From Daedaleopsis sinensis (lineage: Eukaryota; Basidiomycota; Agaricomycetes; Polyporales; Polyporaceae), in assembly GCA_033807695.1 (NCBI GenBank), contig CM066309.1:2728001-2792000 (forward strand): a DNA stretch of 64,000 nucleotides. The letters run 5' to 3'. The stretch's first letter is position 1. Every line of letters begins with the position of its first letter. The notes beneath the pieces were generated by a model, which saw only the letters and a list, made by a program, of their open reading frames with translations, ran no database searches and was not told the DNA's origin. This document shows positions 1 to 11,247 of the stretch, piece by piece. A program made the translations under genes and the position numbers.

Positions 1-552
1 ACGCATTCCTTTTTGCCTTATGGAAGGAGGATAATCCGTCCTTCCAGCAGTAGCCTTCACATTCCCCTCGGCGGTAGAGATAGCGCTAAGCTGCAGCGCA
101 GTCTTCCCGAATCCGAGGCAGGACTCTCAAGCTCGTTCATTTCCGAACACAGCCAATTCACCTAGGTGGACTCTTTTCTGAGCCGAGCTTAATCGCAGCA
201 CTTTACCAAGTCCAGTGATATCCATTCCATGCTCACAGAAGCACCACCAGCCTAAGCTATGCATGGAGCACGCCAAGTATCGCTGTGCGCTGCTTCGCCC
301 TAAATGAACTCCTATCCGCGTGTTCGCCGGACGCCTTCTCGATGGACGGCCTCACGAGACTCGTCAAGCTTCTTCGTGCCGCTATTCCGCTGCACGTTGT
401 GCGCGGAGCTTGTTGAGTCTCAGCCACGTCGAACTCGAGGCGCGTCAGTCAGCGTATAACTCGCTTGTCTCCTGCATGAACCTCCTTGGCCTGTGGCTCT
501 TCCCTTCCTCTACGAATGAGAGGCTCTGCTTTGGTTCTGTTCACATCATCTA
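1..552. other. No confident gene; upstream of RBR array
   Basis: Short open frames occur here but none shows a recognisable domain or splice pattern that joins to the first RBR gene. The stretch may hold the promoter or 5' leader of that gene, or an undetected first exon. Confidence 0.4.
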
Positions 553-2032
553 ATGGATCACAATAATGCGCTAGGTTTGACGTTCAATCCCGAGCCAGAG
601 GTGTTCGACTTGGGCAATGTCGACTGGGACAGCATCACGGTTGTCTCACTTCAACTATCAACACGAGACCGCAAAAATATATTGCCTTTCGGGCTACCGC
701 GCTTTAGCAGTTGGAGAAACCCTGGGTCAGGACGGAGTAGATTTCCACTTGGTTCATGGTGCAGGTGCGTCTTCATCCACCCAGTGCTACAGGTCGATGT
801 CCTGAGACTTGTCAGGTTATCTTCTCGAGTGAAACTCCTCAGGCGGCGAATTCCGGGCTTCCTCCAAGCGGTCGCTGGTAGTATCGTCGCAAACTTTCCC
901 GGCATTGCGCCAAGACCCCCTACTTTCGACCGATACCACGTCTTCTCAGCATCATTGTAAGTCATTATACATTCTCGAGACTTTGACTACATAATTCGTT
1001 CGCAGATCTACATATGAATGCGCAGCTTGTCAGGCCGACATCGAGATTATGGACGACGCCTCCATTGCAGTTCCTTGTGGTCATCACTACCATGCAGAAT
1101 GCTTGCTGAGCTTGGTGGATTCCTCATTACACACTTTGGCTACATTCCCTCCGCGATGTTGCCGACAGACGATACCGACCGACATCTTCGCGCCGTTTAT
1201 GCCACGTTCCCTGCGGACCGCATTTGCTGAACGCCAAGCAGAGTACGACACTCCGAAACGTGTCTACTGCTCGAATCCACGCTGCAGTCGTTTCCTAGGC
1301 GCCAGGGACAAGCATATTCCAATCCGTGTTCTGACCTGTCCGGCTCCCCCATGTGGTACACGCACGTGTGCGCGGTGTAAAGCACGCATCGACGGTCCTG
1401 CATCGCGACACGAGTGCTCGCACGATCCTGGACACCGTGCCACTCTCCAGCTGGGCAGTCGTCTGGGCTGGGTACGCTGCCCGGCATGCGAAGAACTCAT
1501 CGAACGCCACGGTGGATGCGCACACATGACATGTGTATGCGGCGCGCAATTCTGCTACCGATGTCGTGCACTGTGGAAGACGTGCAACTGCGTCGACTGG
1601 GGTGACGGGGTTGGAGCGGATGACGGAGAAGCACGACTTTTCGCGCCGTTGGAGGAGGGCGGGGATCTGGGTGAGAGGCTGGCGCTGTGGGTCCCCCCTA
1701 CCCTCGAACGTAACGCCAGCAGAGGACCTGATGGATGGACGGACATTCGACCCGGAGAGCGGCCGCGGTCACGCTCTTTCACGTTCGCTCAGCCACATTC
1801 CCTTGCCGCCTGCGCCAGTGCTGCAGCTGTTGCTGCAGCTGTTGACACGCCCCCGCGGCCCACCACGATGCAGGCGAACCTCAAGACCAGTCCCCTCGCC
1901 GGTCCATCGCGAGAAGTTCAAGACGCGAGCGACACGGCGCACTGCTTCCCATTCCTGGTGGACCCGCAGCTCATTGCCCGCGGAGTCCAGGCGCAGGAGA
2001 GCCGTCGACGGAGACGGGCCACGAGCTTGTGA
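553..2032 (+). CDS. RBR-type E3 ubiquitin ligase, array copy 1 (5' end uncertain)
   Basis: RING-between-RING ubiquitin ligase, which transfers ubiquitin from an E2 through a RING2 cysteine. The main exon, 1006..2032, follows an intron at 957..1005 and is secure. It holds RING1 (CAAC, then PCGHHYHAEC, then PPRCC), an IBR starting KRVYCSNPRCSRFLGA, and RING2 (RCPACEELIERHGGCAHMTC), with the catalytic cysteine at GGCAHM. The frame entering exon 1006 is open back to the ATG at 553. However, the segment resembling the other copies' N-terminal motif (about 680-758) is in another frame, so an extra intron or decay upstream is likely. Unlike copies 2 and 3, it stops soon after the proline-rich tail and has no C-terminal zinc module. 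The ligase class is firm; substrate and exact start are unknown. Confidence 0.65.
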
Positions 2033-2395
2033 TTTATTCGTTCAGCTGCACGGTTATGAATACAAGTCCATGTCTTTGACGTCAGGCTGCATGTATGTAT
2101 GCTCATTCCTCTTCACCACTCCGCATTGCCCAGCGTTCGCACAGTAGCTCCTTCGCGAATACCTTGGAAGCCACCGCCTCATCACGTCACTTCCTCGTTC
2201 CTAGCGTACCAATCTGGTCAGAGGACAAGATAAGACAGACGATCGATCCGGGTCATCGAGACAGAGTTCAGCTGCAGCTTCGGGCAGTGCCCACAGGCAT
2301 AGAATCCGTCCTCGAGACATACACGTGTTCTCGGCCGTATAATTGCGCTCACCCCAGGCTTCCGTCACGACCCCCCAAGCAGCCTTCAGTTCGCT

Positions 2396-4405
2396 ATGTC
2401 GCGCCGTCATGCACGCTCAGCCAGGGCATTCCCCGAGCAACGCCGTGCCATCGTACAGCTGCCTGCAGTAGAGGTACCGCGGGCTGGACCGAGCCGACGA
2501 ACTCGCAACCTCAGAAATCCGCAGACGGATGAAGACTTGGCCCACCGTCTAGCCGTGGAAGAGCTACGGGCATTAGAGACGCGAGAACAGGACAGGGCAC
2601 TTGCCCTACGCCTTCACGATGAAGGAGATCGGTCAGTATTTCACTCTCTTCCTGCCGTACGGCTCCTGACCCCTGGTGCGGACGCTACAGTCGACACTCT
2701 AACCTCCTTCGCATCGTCCGTCGCCGAAGACTCAACGGGGCGCCTGGACCGCAAAGGCTGCCTGCGAATCTCTTCCCAGCCCGTACCGCCGATGGGAATG
2801 GGCAGGCCGCAGCCACGGCTCGGTACGTTCTCTTCTTCAAATAGTCTTCCCGACATCACCTCATGCGTCATCCAGACTTATTCGTGGGGACCATGAGCAT
2901 CACGACGCAGTGCCTCACCCGCTCGATCGTATTCGTATGTTACTTGGTTTAGCGCACGATGCCCAGCCATCGACCCCAAGACTGTCTAGGAGGGTACATT
3001 TCGAAGAGCCGTCGCTACGGTAAGCATGAGCGTTGAGACAAGTTACTCCTGGCTAATTCTACATTGACATAGGCTTACAGGTCACGAATGCGTCAGTTGC
3101 ATGGACCCCATCCGTGGGGTCGAGGTACGTGCGCCGTGCGACCATTACTATGACAAAGAGTGTATCCTCGCACTCTTCACAGCGGCGCTGAGGGACGAGA
3201 CCCTCTTCCCTCCCCGGTGCTGCCGACAGCGCATCCCCGTCACCCTTGTTCAGCCACACCTGTCCCCCGAGGTCCTGTCGCAGTTCAAGAGCAAAGCGAA
3301 GGAACTCCGCGTCGAGAAGCGTGTATACTGTGCGAAGCCTTCCTGCAGCCGATTCCTCGGTGCACAGTACGAAGGCGTACTTCCTGCGCTCCTCGCGCCT
3401 AACCTGAAGTGCCCCGCCCCGGGCTGCGGCACATACACCTGCTCATGGTGCAAGAACGAGACCAAGCGCGGCGAGAAGCATCACTGTGAAGAAAACTCGG
3501 CGGACCGGCGCGTGCTCGCGCTCGGACAGGAGGCGGGTTGGGTTCGCTGCCCCGGATGCGAGGCCATGATCGAGCTGACGATGGGCTGCCACCACATGAC
3601 GTGCCGGTGCAAGACGGAGTTCTGCTTCCTCTGCCGGGCACGCTGGAAGACGTGTCAGTGTGTGCAGTGGGAAGAGGGGAGGCTTGTAGCTGCCGCGGAA
3701 GAGAGGGCCGACGGCCAGATACGCCTGGAGCGAGGAAGACGTGCGCACATCCGCAGACGACCCCCGCCTCGACTACGCCTTGCGGATCAGGTCGAGCCAA
3801 TTCGTATCGCAGAGATGCCAGCAGTTCCACCGAGGGAGGCCGACGACGTCGTCGATGTGCCGCGAGCGGCTCCGGACACTCCGCCTCCTCAGGCTCTTAC
3901 CCTCGATGCCACAATCCACCATGCATTCGAAGAGCTCGTCTCGATCTACCTAGGAAGCACAGCACCGCGCGGCCGCAACCTTCTCGGAGACGTGGAACCC
4001 GTGCCGACTCGGGACTCCCTCATCAGCAACCCGTTCGACGATGCTCATCGTGCGCTGGGAGACATGGATTCGCTTGCCGTGGAGATCGACGCAGGAAGCT
4101 CCAGCGTTGCTCCTTTGCGCTGGAACAAGCAGCCCGAGGATGAGCGCGAGAGGAGACATGCGTTGACACTGCACTGGGTGGAGCGTCTGCGCGACAATCA
4201 CGCCTGCGACCACGATAGGTGGACGTTCCACAGGGGCGAGGGTCTCTGTGCAGTCTGCGAGGAACATATACCGGTGTGTTATTTCGTAAGTGTCCCATTT
4301 AAAGCTCCAGTTGGTATGAGGTCATGGCTGATGTGTCACCCATTGTAGCGTTGCAATTCCTGCGAGATGCAGATTTGCAGGAAGTGCAGGTGGAACAGAA
4401 CATGA
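2396..4405 (+). CDS. RBR-type E3 ubiquitin ligase, array copy 2
   Basis: Five exons fit phase throughout: 2396..2631, 2691..2822, 2876..3019, 3073..4285 and 4349..4405, giving 593 residues. The N-terminus has an acidic/aliphatic motif (DEDLAHRLAVEELRALE followed by DRALALRLHDEGD) that resembles tandem ubiquitin-interacting motifs. The long exon carries RING1 (CVSCMDPIRGVEV, CDHYYDKEC, PPRCC), an IBR (KRVYCAKPSCSRFLGA) and RING2 (RCPGCEAMIELTMGCHHMTC) with the presumed catalytic cysteine in MGCHHM. After a proline-rich linker comes a C-terminal Cys/His module (CDHDRW, LCAVCEEH, then RCNSCEMQICRKCRW), whose last part is supplied by the 57 bp final exon. It lies 363 bp after copy 1 on the same strand. 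Exon layout matches copy 3 one for one, so the two arose by tandem duplication. Confidence 0.88.
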
Positions 4406-4800
4406 GACTCCTCAACTCCTCGCGCGAAACCCCCAATTGCCTTCGAAGAACTCATCTGTGATGTTCCTGCGTATGTGTTATGATCATTCTGCGTTTGCCG
4501 TTCTGTTTATGTATCCTCACTGTTATTGGCTCTGCATTCTTCGCACATATTTGATTGAATTGCGTCTCTCGCCAGAACGATCCGAGTGCTACCTGCTATT
4601 GATCTCCTCCCGCCAGCATTAGTGGTCGCACCGGCCCGTAACAGGTTTGCTTGTCCTCGGACCAGAGCACCCTTCACTCGGATTGTATGACGCTTTTCCT
4701 CTTCCAGACCTTCGACGAGCAACCATCAAACCAAGTTTGGCAGCGATCTTCTGGATTGGGTCAACGACCGCCGCCGCATGTTTGTGCGCCTCTAGAGTAC

Positions 4801-4808
4801 GTATATAA
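4801..4808 (+). promoter_or_regulatory. TATA-like box of RBR copy 3
   Basis: The sequence GTATATAA lies 55 bp before the ATG at 4856, a usual spacing for a fungal TATA element. It supports that ATG over the in-frame upstream ATG at 4820, which would leave almost no leader. Confidence 0.4.
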
Positions 4809-4855
4809 CCTCACGTCCCTTGGATCCGAGTAGGATCCCCATCCTCCCATCCATC

Positions 4856-6841
4856 ATGTCCCTTCGTCCTTCCCGCTCCGGCGACGCTGAACTCGAGCTC
4901 CATCGGGTTATTGCGCGCCTCAGCGTGAACGACATCGAGCAACTTGGTGCGACCAGAGGATATCATGCCGGCGGAGCCGCAGAGGATCCGGATGCACAAC
5001 TCGCATATCGTCTGGCCATCGACGAGGCACGCGCCTTGGAGACCTTCCAGAGAGACAGAGCACTGGCCCTTAGCATGCACGCGAACGAGGATCATAGGTC
5101 AGTCGTGACTTGGCCACACGCGCTAACAATGATTCAACGAACTTCTCATCTAGGGTACCGCCGCCTCCGCGGACGGCGTGGGCGATTCATCAGCCGCCAA
5201 CGAGGGCATTAGGTGCTGCTCAAACTTCAAGGACAGTATTTACTCGGCCCCCTGAACGCACGAGTAGTACCCGTGCCTCCACTACGCCTGCCCGGTACGT
5301 CCATGTCATTATACTTACCCTCACACGATTCTAACGACGTGCCTTGGAATGGGTGCAATCATACGTAGGACCAAAAATACTTGGGGTTGGGGTACTATTG
5401 TCACTTCCGTGGTGGATTGGTTCTTCAGCCGTAGTGGACAAGCTCCTACTCAATCTACTGGTTTTCCGACTTCTTCCGCTTTTCCAACCTCTGCCGCTTC
5501 CCCGACCTCTTCTGCTGCTGCTGCTAGAATTGACAGCAAAACGCGACGGTATGTATTGCGCAGATTGTACTAGCGTAGAACCCTGCTAATTCTATTCTGC
5601 TTCACAGTCCGACCGGTCATGATTGCGTCTCGTGCATGGATCCCATTCGAGGCGTCGAGATCCGTACACCATGCGGTCATTACTACGACAAGGCATGCAT
5701 GCTTCAGCTCTTCGAAGGAGCTTCCAAAGACGAATCACTCTTCCCCCCTCGTTGCTGTCGTGAGCCGATCCCCATCAACTCAGTTGCACAGCATATGACT
5801 TCCGCTGCTCTCGCGACGTTCATGGAGAAGACGGTGGAGTTCGGCACTAAGAAGCGGGTCTACTGTGCGAAGCAGTCGTGCAGTCGTTTCCTGGGCGCGC
5901 AACACGAGGGGACGACTGCGTTCTTTCGTCCTCAGGCTCCGTCATCCTTCAAGTGCACCGCACGAGGATGCAACACGACTACTTGTTCCTCGTGCAAGCA
6001 GGCGTTGACGATCGGGGTGATCCACCGCTGCACAACGAACCCCGACGACAGCCGCGTGCTTGCATTGGGGAGGGAGTCGGGCTGGGCACGCTGCCCTGGA
6101 TGCGAGACGATGATCGAGCTCAACCTGGGGTGCTATCACATGACATGCAGGTGCCGCACGCAGTTTTGCTACCTGTGTCGGGGTCGTTGGAAAACATGCA
6201 CCTGCCCTCAATGGGACGAGCAGAGGCTGTTGACCGCGGCAGAAGAGCGTGCCGATGCTCAGATTCGTCAAGGAGTGCTGGGTGGCCCCCGGGTCGGACG
6301 AGAGCGCGCCGTTCCTGCGCCTGTGCCACGGGTCGTACCCGCTGCGCCACCTCGCAATCCTTTCATAGCGCGTGCAGTGCAGGCGACTGTTGTTCCCAAT
6401 CCGCATTCCACCACCAGAAGAACCCAAAGTACTGCCTCATCGTCCTCCAGGCCCCTCTCCGTCACTACCCGCCCTAGCAGCACGGTAACAAGCAATGCAG
6501 AGTCGTCGACCTCAAACCGACGCCCATCCTCTATGCACCACCCCGGTCTCGCTAGCTCGAGCAGTCGGAGCGGTCTTCACAAGGGCAAAGCGGAGAGAGA
6601 AACACTCGTCCGGCAGTGGATGGACCACCTTCGAGTGGACCATGACTGCAACCACCAGAGCTGGACCTATCGCCGAGGAGCAGGGACGTGTGAAAGCTGC
6701 CATGACCGCCTGCCTCTGTACCTTTTCGTGAGTATCCTTTTGACAGGTCAGTCGTTGATATATCATGTGCTGATATCTACCCAGTGCTGCAACGGTTGTT
6801 CGACGATGGCATGTAGGAGGTGCAGGTGGAATCGACTGTGA
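4856..6841 (+). CDS. RBR-type E3 ubiquitin ligase, array copy 3
   Basis: Exons 4856..5097, 5154..5294, 5369..5548, 5608..6727 and 6785..6841 keep phase and give 579 residues. The N-terminal motif (DAQLAYRLAIDEARALE, DRALALSMH) is followed by a low-complexity Pro/Thr/Ser linker. Then come RING1 (CVSCMDPIRGVEI, CGHYYDKAC, PPRCC), IBR (KRVYCAKQSCSRFLGA) and RING2 (RCPGCETMIELNLGCYHMTC), with the presumed catalytic cysteine in LGCYHM. The C-terminus again ends in a Cys/His module (CNHQSW, CESCHDR, then CCNGCSTMACRRCRW). Splice positions and last-exon length (57 bp) equal those of copy 2. RBR enzymes act with E2s such as UbcH7-type proteins; the target is unknown. The ATG at 4856 is preferred because of the TATA-like box. 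Confidence 0.88.
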
Positions 6842-7470
6842 GGGTGAACCGACCTGGCCGAGCTTCCAACTTGGATGCTAGTATTCTGTTCACAATCTTG
6901 AATAGGTTTTCTGTGATTGCACGTCGCTTCAGTGTCTTGTAACCTTTACAATAGTGTGCTTCATGTATGTCATCCGAATCATCCGAATGCTAGTATGTAT
7001 GAATAGCCCGCGATGATCGTTCACTGCTCAGGACAAGGTAAAAACGCGATCTGTCAGTGTCAACGTGTCAACTATGGATGCAATATCGAACATGATATCG
7101 TCAGAAACATCATTCTGCATACTTGTAGTATGGCAACGGATAGCGGAATAGACCCCTGTGGTCGAAATTCTCAGAGATCAGAGAAGCGACCGGCAGGCCT
7201 GTATCGCTGACCGCACAATCGACGCAAGTTGGGTCATGGAACCTATAAACGTGAGTCTGGGAGTGGGATGTGTCTAGATGTGCATTAAAGCCCGAGTCAG
7301 CCCGACTGCAGCGGGGTGGTACGCAATTATTCATACCGTACCTTCTATGATAATCTTCCATTGAGCGTAGTCGGAGCCACACCCAACATAGAGGGTATGC
7401 GGCTGCTTGTCTACGGCTTCGAACGCGGACAATGCGCTGAGTAGTATGTGCACAGGTCAGAACGAAGACA
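6842..7470. other. Intergenic, no gene seen
   Basis: Only short, AT-richer open frames without recognisable motifs. It probably holds the 3' ends of the two convergent flanking genes. Confidence 0.5.
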
Positions 7471-8492
7471 TCAACACATGCATAGTAGTACAGACCAAGA
7501 TCGCCCTCTTGTTCTACATATATCGCAATAGCGATAGTTCGCCGAGATCGTCATGTATTTGTCATCCTCGGTGTCTGCATTCGATTCGTTTTCCTTGGAC
7601 GGGCCATTGACATCGAAGAAGCCGAGCATCCGGAGTGTGCTTCCCGGGGCAATCCCTGCCAGGAACGATGGTTCGTTCCGACTCCCGAGCATCATGCTCG
7701 TCTCCTCACACACCAGGTCGTATACTGCCGCTTCGATGTACGATCGCACGTACGTCGGCCATTTCTGGGCCACCGCGTTCAATAGCAGTCGAATTTGCGC
7801 GGCGCTCTGACAGAACTCCACGGGCAAGACGGTTTCGAGGCCGCGCCAGTCTTGAAGCAAGACTGCATTGGCACGTGTGTGTCCAAGCTTCTGCGGTAGC
7901 TGGCGGACGACACTGTAAATCTCGTCCATGCGACGGTGAACAGCCCGTTCGAACCTCGCGGACTCCGCCCTGAGATCCTCTAGGCTCTGCCTGCATACGG
8001 AGGGCTTCGAGTAAGCACGACTACTATTCTCGACCTTCCAACAAACAGAGTGGCGTACAGATTGCAGGCGGTCATAAGGGTGATCAGAGCCAGACGGTGA
8101 GTGCTGAGCTTCGAGCGCGTGTCTTGGATGTCCTGGGTCTTGAACGGCGCCCACCCGATCTTCCGCCACGAGCTCCCACTGGGACCGCCGCCCTTGCTGC
8201 CCCCCAACGCCTTCTGGTACCCGCGCACGCGCTCCCAGAGACCGTCCATGACGGCGCGGCAGCGTGCAATCTCCACCGCGATACCGTTCGCCACGTCGTG
8301 GTTGAGCATCCCCGTGCGCGTCGCTGTGTCGGCCAGCTGGAGAGCGTAGGATAGGGCGTTGAGCTCCTGAATGAGGTACTGGTACTCATACGAGGAGCCC
8401 GCACTGGAGCTCAGCGCCTTTGCGATCCGTAGCGCGAGGTCTGCGGCTGTGACGATGTCGCCGAACGAGCTGAAAGAGAAGGGGAACGACAT
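7471..8492 (-). CDS. Agaricomycete STAND-N-terminal/ULD-like protein of unknown function
   Basis: Two exons, 8047..8492 and 7471..7990, joined across a 56 bp intron (GTTTGT...GCAG), give 321 residues. The start at 8492 is chosen because the protein then begins MSFPFSFSSFGDIVTAADLA. That opening is typical of a common Agaricomycete family whose N-terminal helical domain precedes a ubiquitin-like (ULD_2-type) region or NTPase modules. The middle (NAVLLQDWRGLETVLPVEFC) resembles the start of such a ubiquitin-like region (consensus roughly DALGR..PLP.E.C), but the rest is diverged and no NTPase motif follows. The family is thought to take part in signalling or heterokaryon-type recognition. That role is from family context only, and this copy may be a shortened member. 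Confidence 0.6.
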
Positions 8493-10108
8493 CGATGATA
8501 AGCCCTGCAGCTGGATTTGTCGTTCGCGCCGAGATACTGGTAGTAGCCTCCCGCTGTCACTGGAATGGGGTAACGGGACCACAGGAAGGCAGACTGTGGA
8601 CCACTGGCTCAGTCTGGTAGAGCAAACTTGAGAAGGGGCGGGAGTGAGAGGGTCGCTCAGATCTATATGCCAGTGCGATGTCGTGATCTGCGCATATGGC
8701 GATGTGAGCTGTCAGTGTACAGATACTGCAATGCTGCATTCGCGGGGCTGGGGCTATGCAGAGTAGCATGAGGCGCTGTTTTCCACTGTCAGTCCAGGCA
8801 CCGCTATATGCAGTACAATAAATACTCACCATAGTAGGATGTGAGAGACAATGTTGCTTCGAAGCTTCGCGTTTACATCATCCATGGTCAACGTGTGACT
8901 AGACAGTAGACACTGGCACTACTTAGTATGCTAAGGGCGAGGACAGTACTAGTGCGGCGGTGCCAGCCAGCTCAGTAAGTACTAGATCAGCAACCTGCTT
9001 AGAGAGACGTAGTAGCTTACAAATACCGACCTTGTCCTCCTACCAAAATTGCGCTCGATCTCGAGACTGTACATGTGAACCAGTGACATTCACCGTTCGC
9101 ATGGTAGAAGTCGTCTCTAGATCTGAAGTAATCCGGGCGGGTCAACCGGCTACCTCAGATGACTCGTGCAGTGGTTGAGAGCTATCGGGGACTATACCAG
9201 GTAGTAGTGCACCATCATCCAGCACACTCCGGTGATTCAGGCATGCCTCGATCCTCTGTGAGGACTCTTTATAGCATCGCATGCTTGACACGCACGGCCA
9301 TTGGGCTGGTCGCGTTGCTCAAAGCGATGCAGATTGGCAGAGAAGGGGCATATTCATAATTGGGACAAGGACGACTTGTATACCTGGTTCCTGATGAAGC
9401 CTTGAAGCTTGAAGCTTGAAGCTTGAAGCTTGAAGCCTGGTACTTATTCGTAGGGGGCGAGAGATTCGGGTAGTGGTAGCCTTAGATCGTTGTGTAGTCC
9501 CGGGGTTGAGCACAAGCGCAAGAAAGGCAGGTGGTAACTTTAGCAGATGCGTCAATGAAGACGACGGATATATAGACACGGTCGACCGAGCGGGTTTTGG
9601 CAATATACTTGATCAAGAGTGAGTGCGAGGAGTAGCTTGAATGGTAGCGTTGCTCAAGCTTGATTCCACAGTGATACAGGAAGTTTCGAGATTGACAGCA
9701 CCAGTATAGGCTGAGTATAATTCCAGTTTGTAGTGATTCCTGCGAGTACGTGGCCACTACCGATACTTACTACGGTCGCGGAGTGAATGGAGGGTTCGAA
9801 AGTGGCCGGACGACGAGAAGCGCCCGACCGGCAAATTTACGCTCCGACAAACTCAGCAAACTCTACTGCCACAGCGCCTGGAAGCAGCGAAAGTATCGAG
9901 GCCGTCAACGCCTACGCCAACGCCAACACATCAAGGGTAAGCCGGTCTTTCTTCAAAGTGAGTATCTGTCGCTGCTGCACGTATCCTGGGACCACCTCTC
10001 TGCTTGTCTATGCCGAAACCATGCAAAACTCGCTGGCACCGACGATGGATGGCAATCGTGTAATCTGGATGAAGGACCCATCGCTTACCCTCCCGTGCCC
10101 TTCCATAG
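8493..10108. other. Intergenic, includes likely eL20 leader
   Basis: No coding region could be supported. The last 300 bp precede the eL20 start and may be a spliced 5' leader: AG-ending acceptor-like sites occur, one directly before the ATG at 10109. A short tandem repeat lies at 9401-9437. Confidence 0.45.
9401..9437. repeat. 7-bp tandem repeat (CTTGAAG)n
   Basis: About five consecutive units of the 7 bp word CTTGAAG (contains HindIII-like AAGCTT steps). Related CTTGAAGCTTGA words recur at about 31059 and 33461. Confidence 0.8.
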
Positions 10109-10852
10109 ATGCCTTTCAACGAATACCAGGTCGTCGGCCGTCACTTGCCCACCGAGAATGAGCCTGTGCCCAAGATCTACCGCATGCGCATCTTTGCGCC
10201 CAACGAAGTCGTCGCCAAGTCGCGGTTTTGGTACTTCTTGAGGTATGTCCCTGCTGAACCTATGCCATCCCACCCCGAGGCTTCCATCCATCTTTCTTCC
10301 TATCCTTATACTCTACCCAGGCAATTGAAGAAGGTCAAGAAAGCCAGTGGTGAGATCATTGGCGTGAACGTCGTGTGTATCATTCCCTTGCAGCCGTTCA
10401 AGTGGCAGGCGGAGTAGGGACTAATCGCCGTCCTCGGGACGTGCCACTCTAGATTCATGAGAAGAAGCCGCTGAAGATTAAGAACTTCGGCATCTGGATC
10501 CGCTACGACTCGCGCAGCGGCACACACAACATGTACAAGGAGTTCCGTGAGCTCAGCCGTACGGATGCTGTCAAGTCGCTCTACCAGGACATGGCCGCTC
10601 GTCACCGTGCTCGTTTCCGGTCTATCCACGTATGTGTCCTCAAATGGCATTCCCTTCAGTTTATACTGCTTGACCTTTGACTGATCAATCCGTGCTGTGT
10701 AGATTCTCCGTGTTGTCGAGATTGAGAAGACCGAGGATATCCGCCGCCCCTACATTCGGCAGCTTATCACCCCCAAGCTCAAGTTCCCTCTTCCCCACCG
10801 TGTCACGAAGGTCCGCTCGACCTTCGTCGCGCACAGGCCCGCGACCTTCTAA
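10109..10852 (+). CDS. RPL20: 60S ribosomal protein eL20 (L20/L18a)
   Basis: Four exons, 10109..10242, 10321..10372, 10453..10629 and 10703..10852, give 170 residues, close to the usual 172-176. The protein follows eL20 almost word for word: [12 protein letters not shown] near the start, then [64 protein letters not shown] and the C-terminal [10 protein letters not shown]. eL20 is a structural protein of the large subunit near the stalk base and is needed for 60S biogenesis. The start at 10109 gives the expected N-terminus (MPFNEYQ). Introns are 78, 80 and 73 bp, somewhat longer than in neighbours, as is common in ribosomal protein genes; I see no intron-encoded snoRNA. Confidence 0.96.
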
Positions 10853-11247
10853 GCTGCGGTCGTATGGCTTATCCTTATCGCGGTGGGCGGACGTCTCTGG
10901 TATCAAAATTGTCGTCACCTTGCTATCGCATCACTGTCTTACCCTACATGCATATGACGATATGAATGTATGTTGCGCTATGTACGCATTACTACGAACC
11001 TCCGGCATCATCATGTACCTCATGAAGGTGAGTTCGTCTCCTTCGGTCCCGGGCAGGGTCAGCTTTGAAAGCTGCGTCATTGTCAATGGACGGCCAGTTT
11101 GGAGATCGGGATCGGTGTATTGGCATTTGTGAGTTGTAACCGTCTAATTACTTACATTTGGTACTTACTACCCTAGTCCGACACCGCGTCCGTATCCAGG
11201 AGCTACGAGATGTCGATGAAAGCTAGCTTGAGGTGACAGAAGTCGGT
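10853..11247. other. Intergenic between convergent genes
   Basis: Holds the 3' ends of eL20 and the ABC-F gene. No gene or motif recognised. Confidence 0.6.

Noticed and set aside
320..965. Plus- and minus-strand frames before RBR copy 1 as separate genes
   Set aside because: They mutually overlap, lack motifs, and one of them is simply the frame that feeds the RBR exon at 1006.
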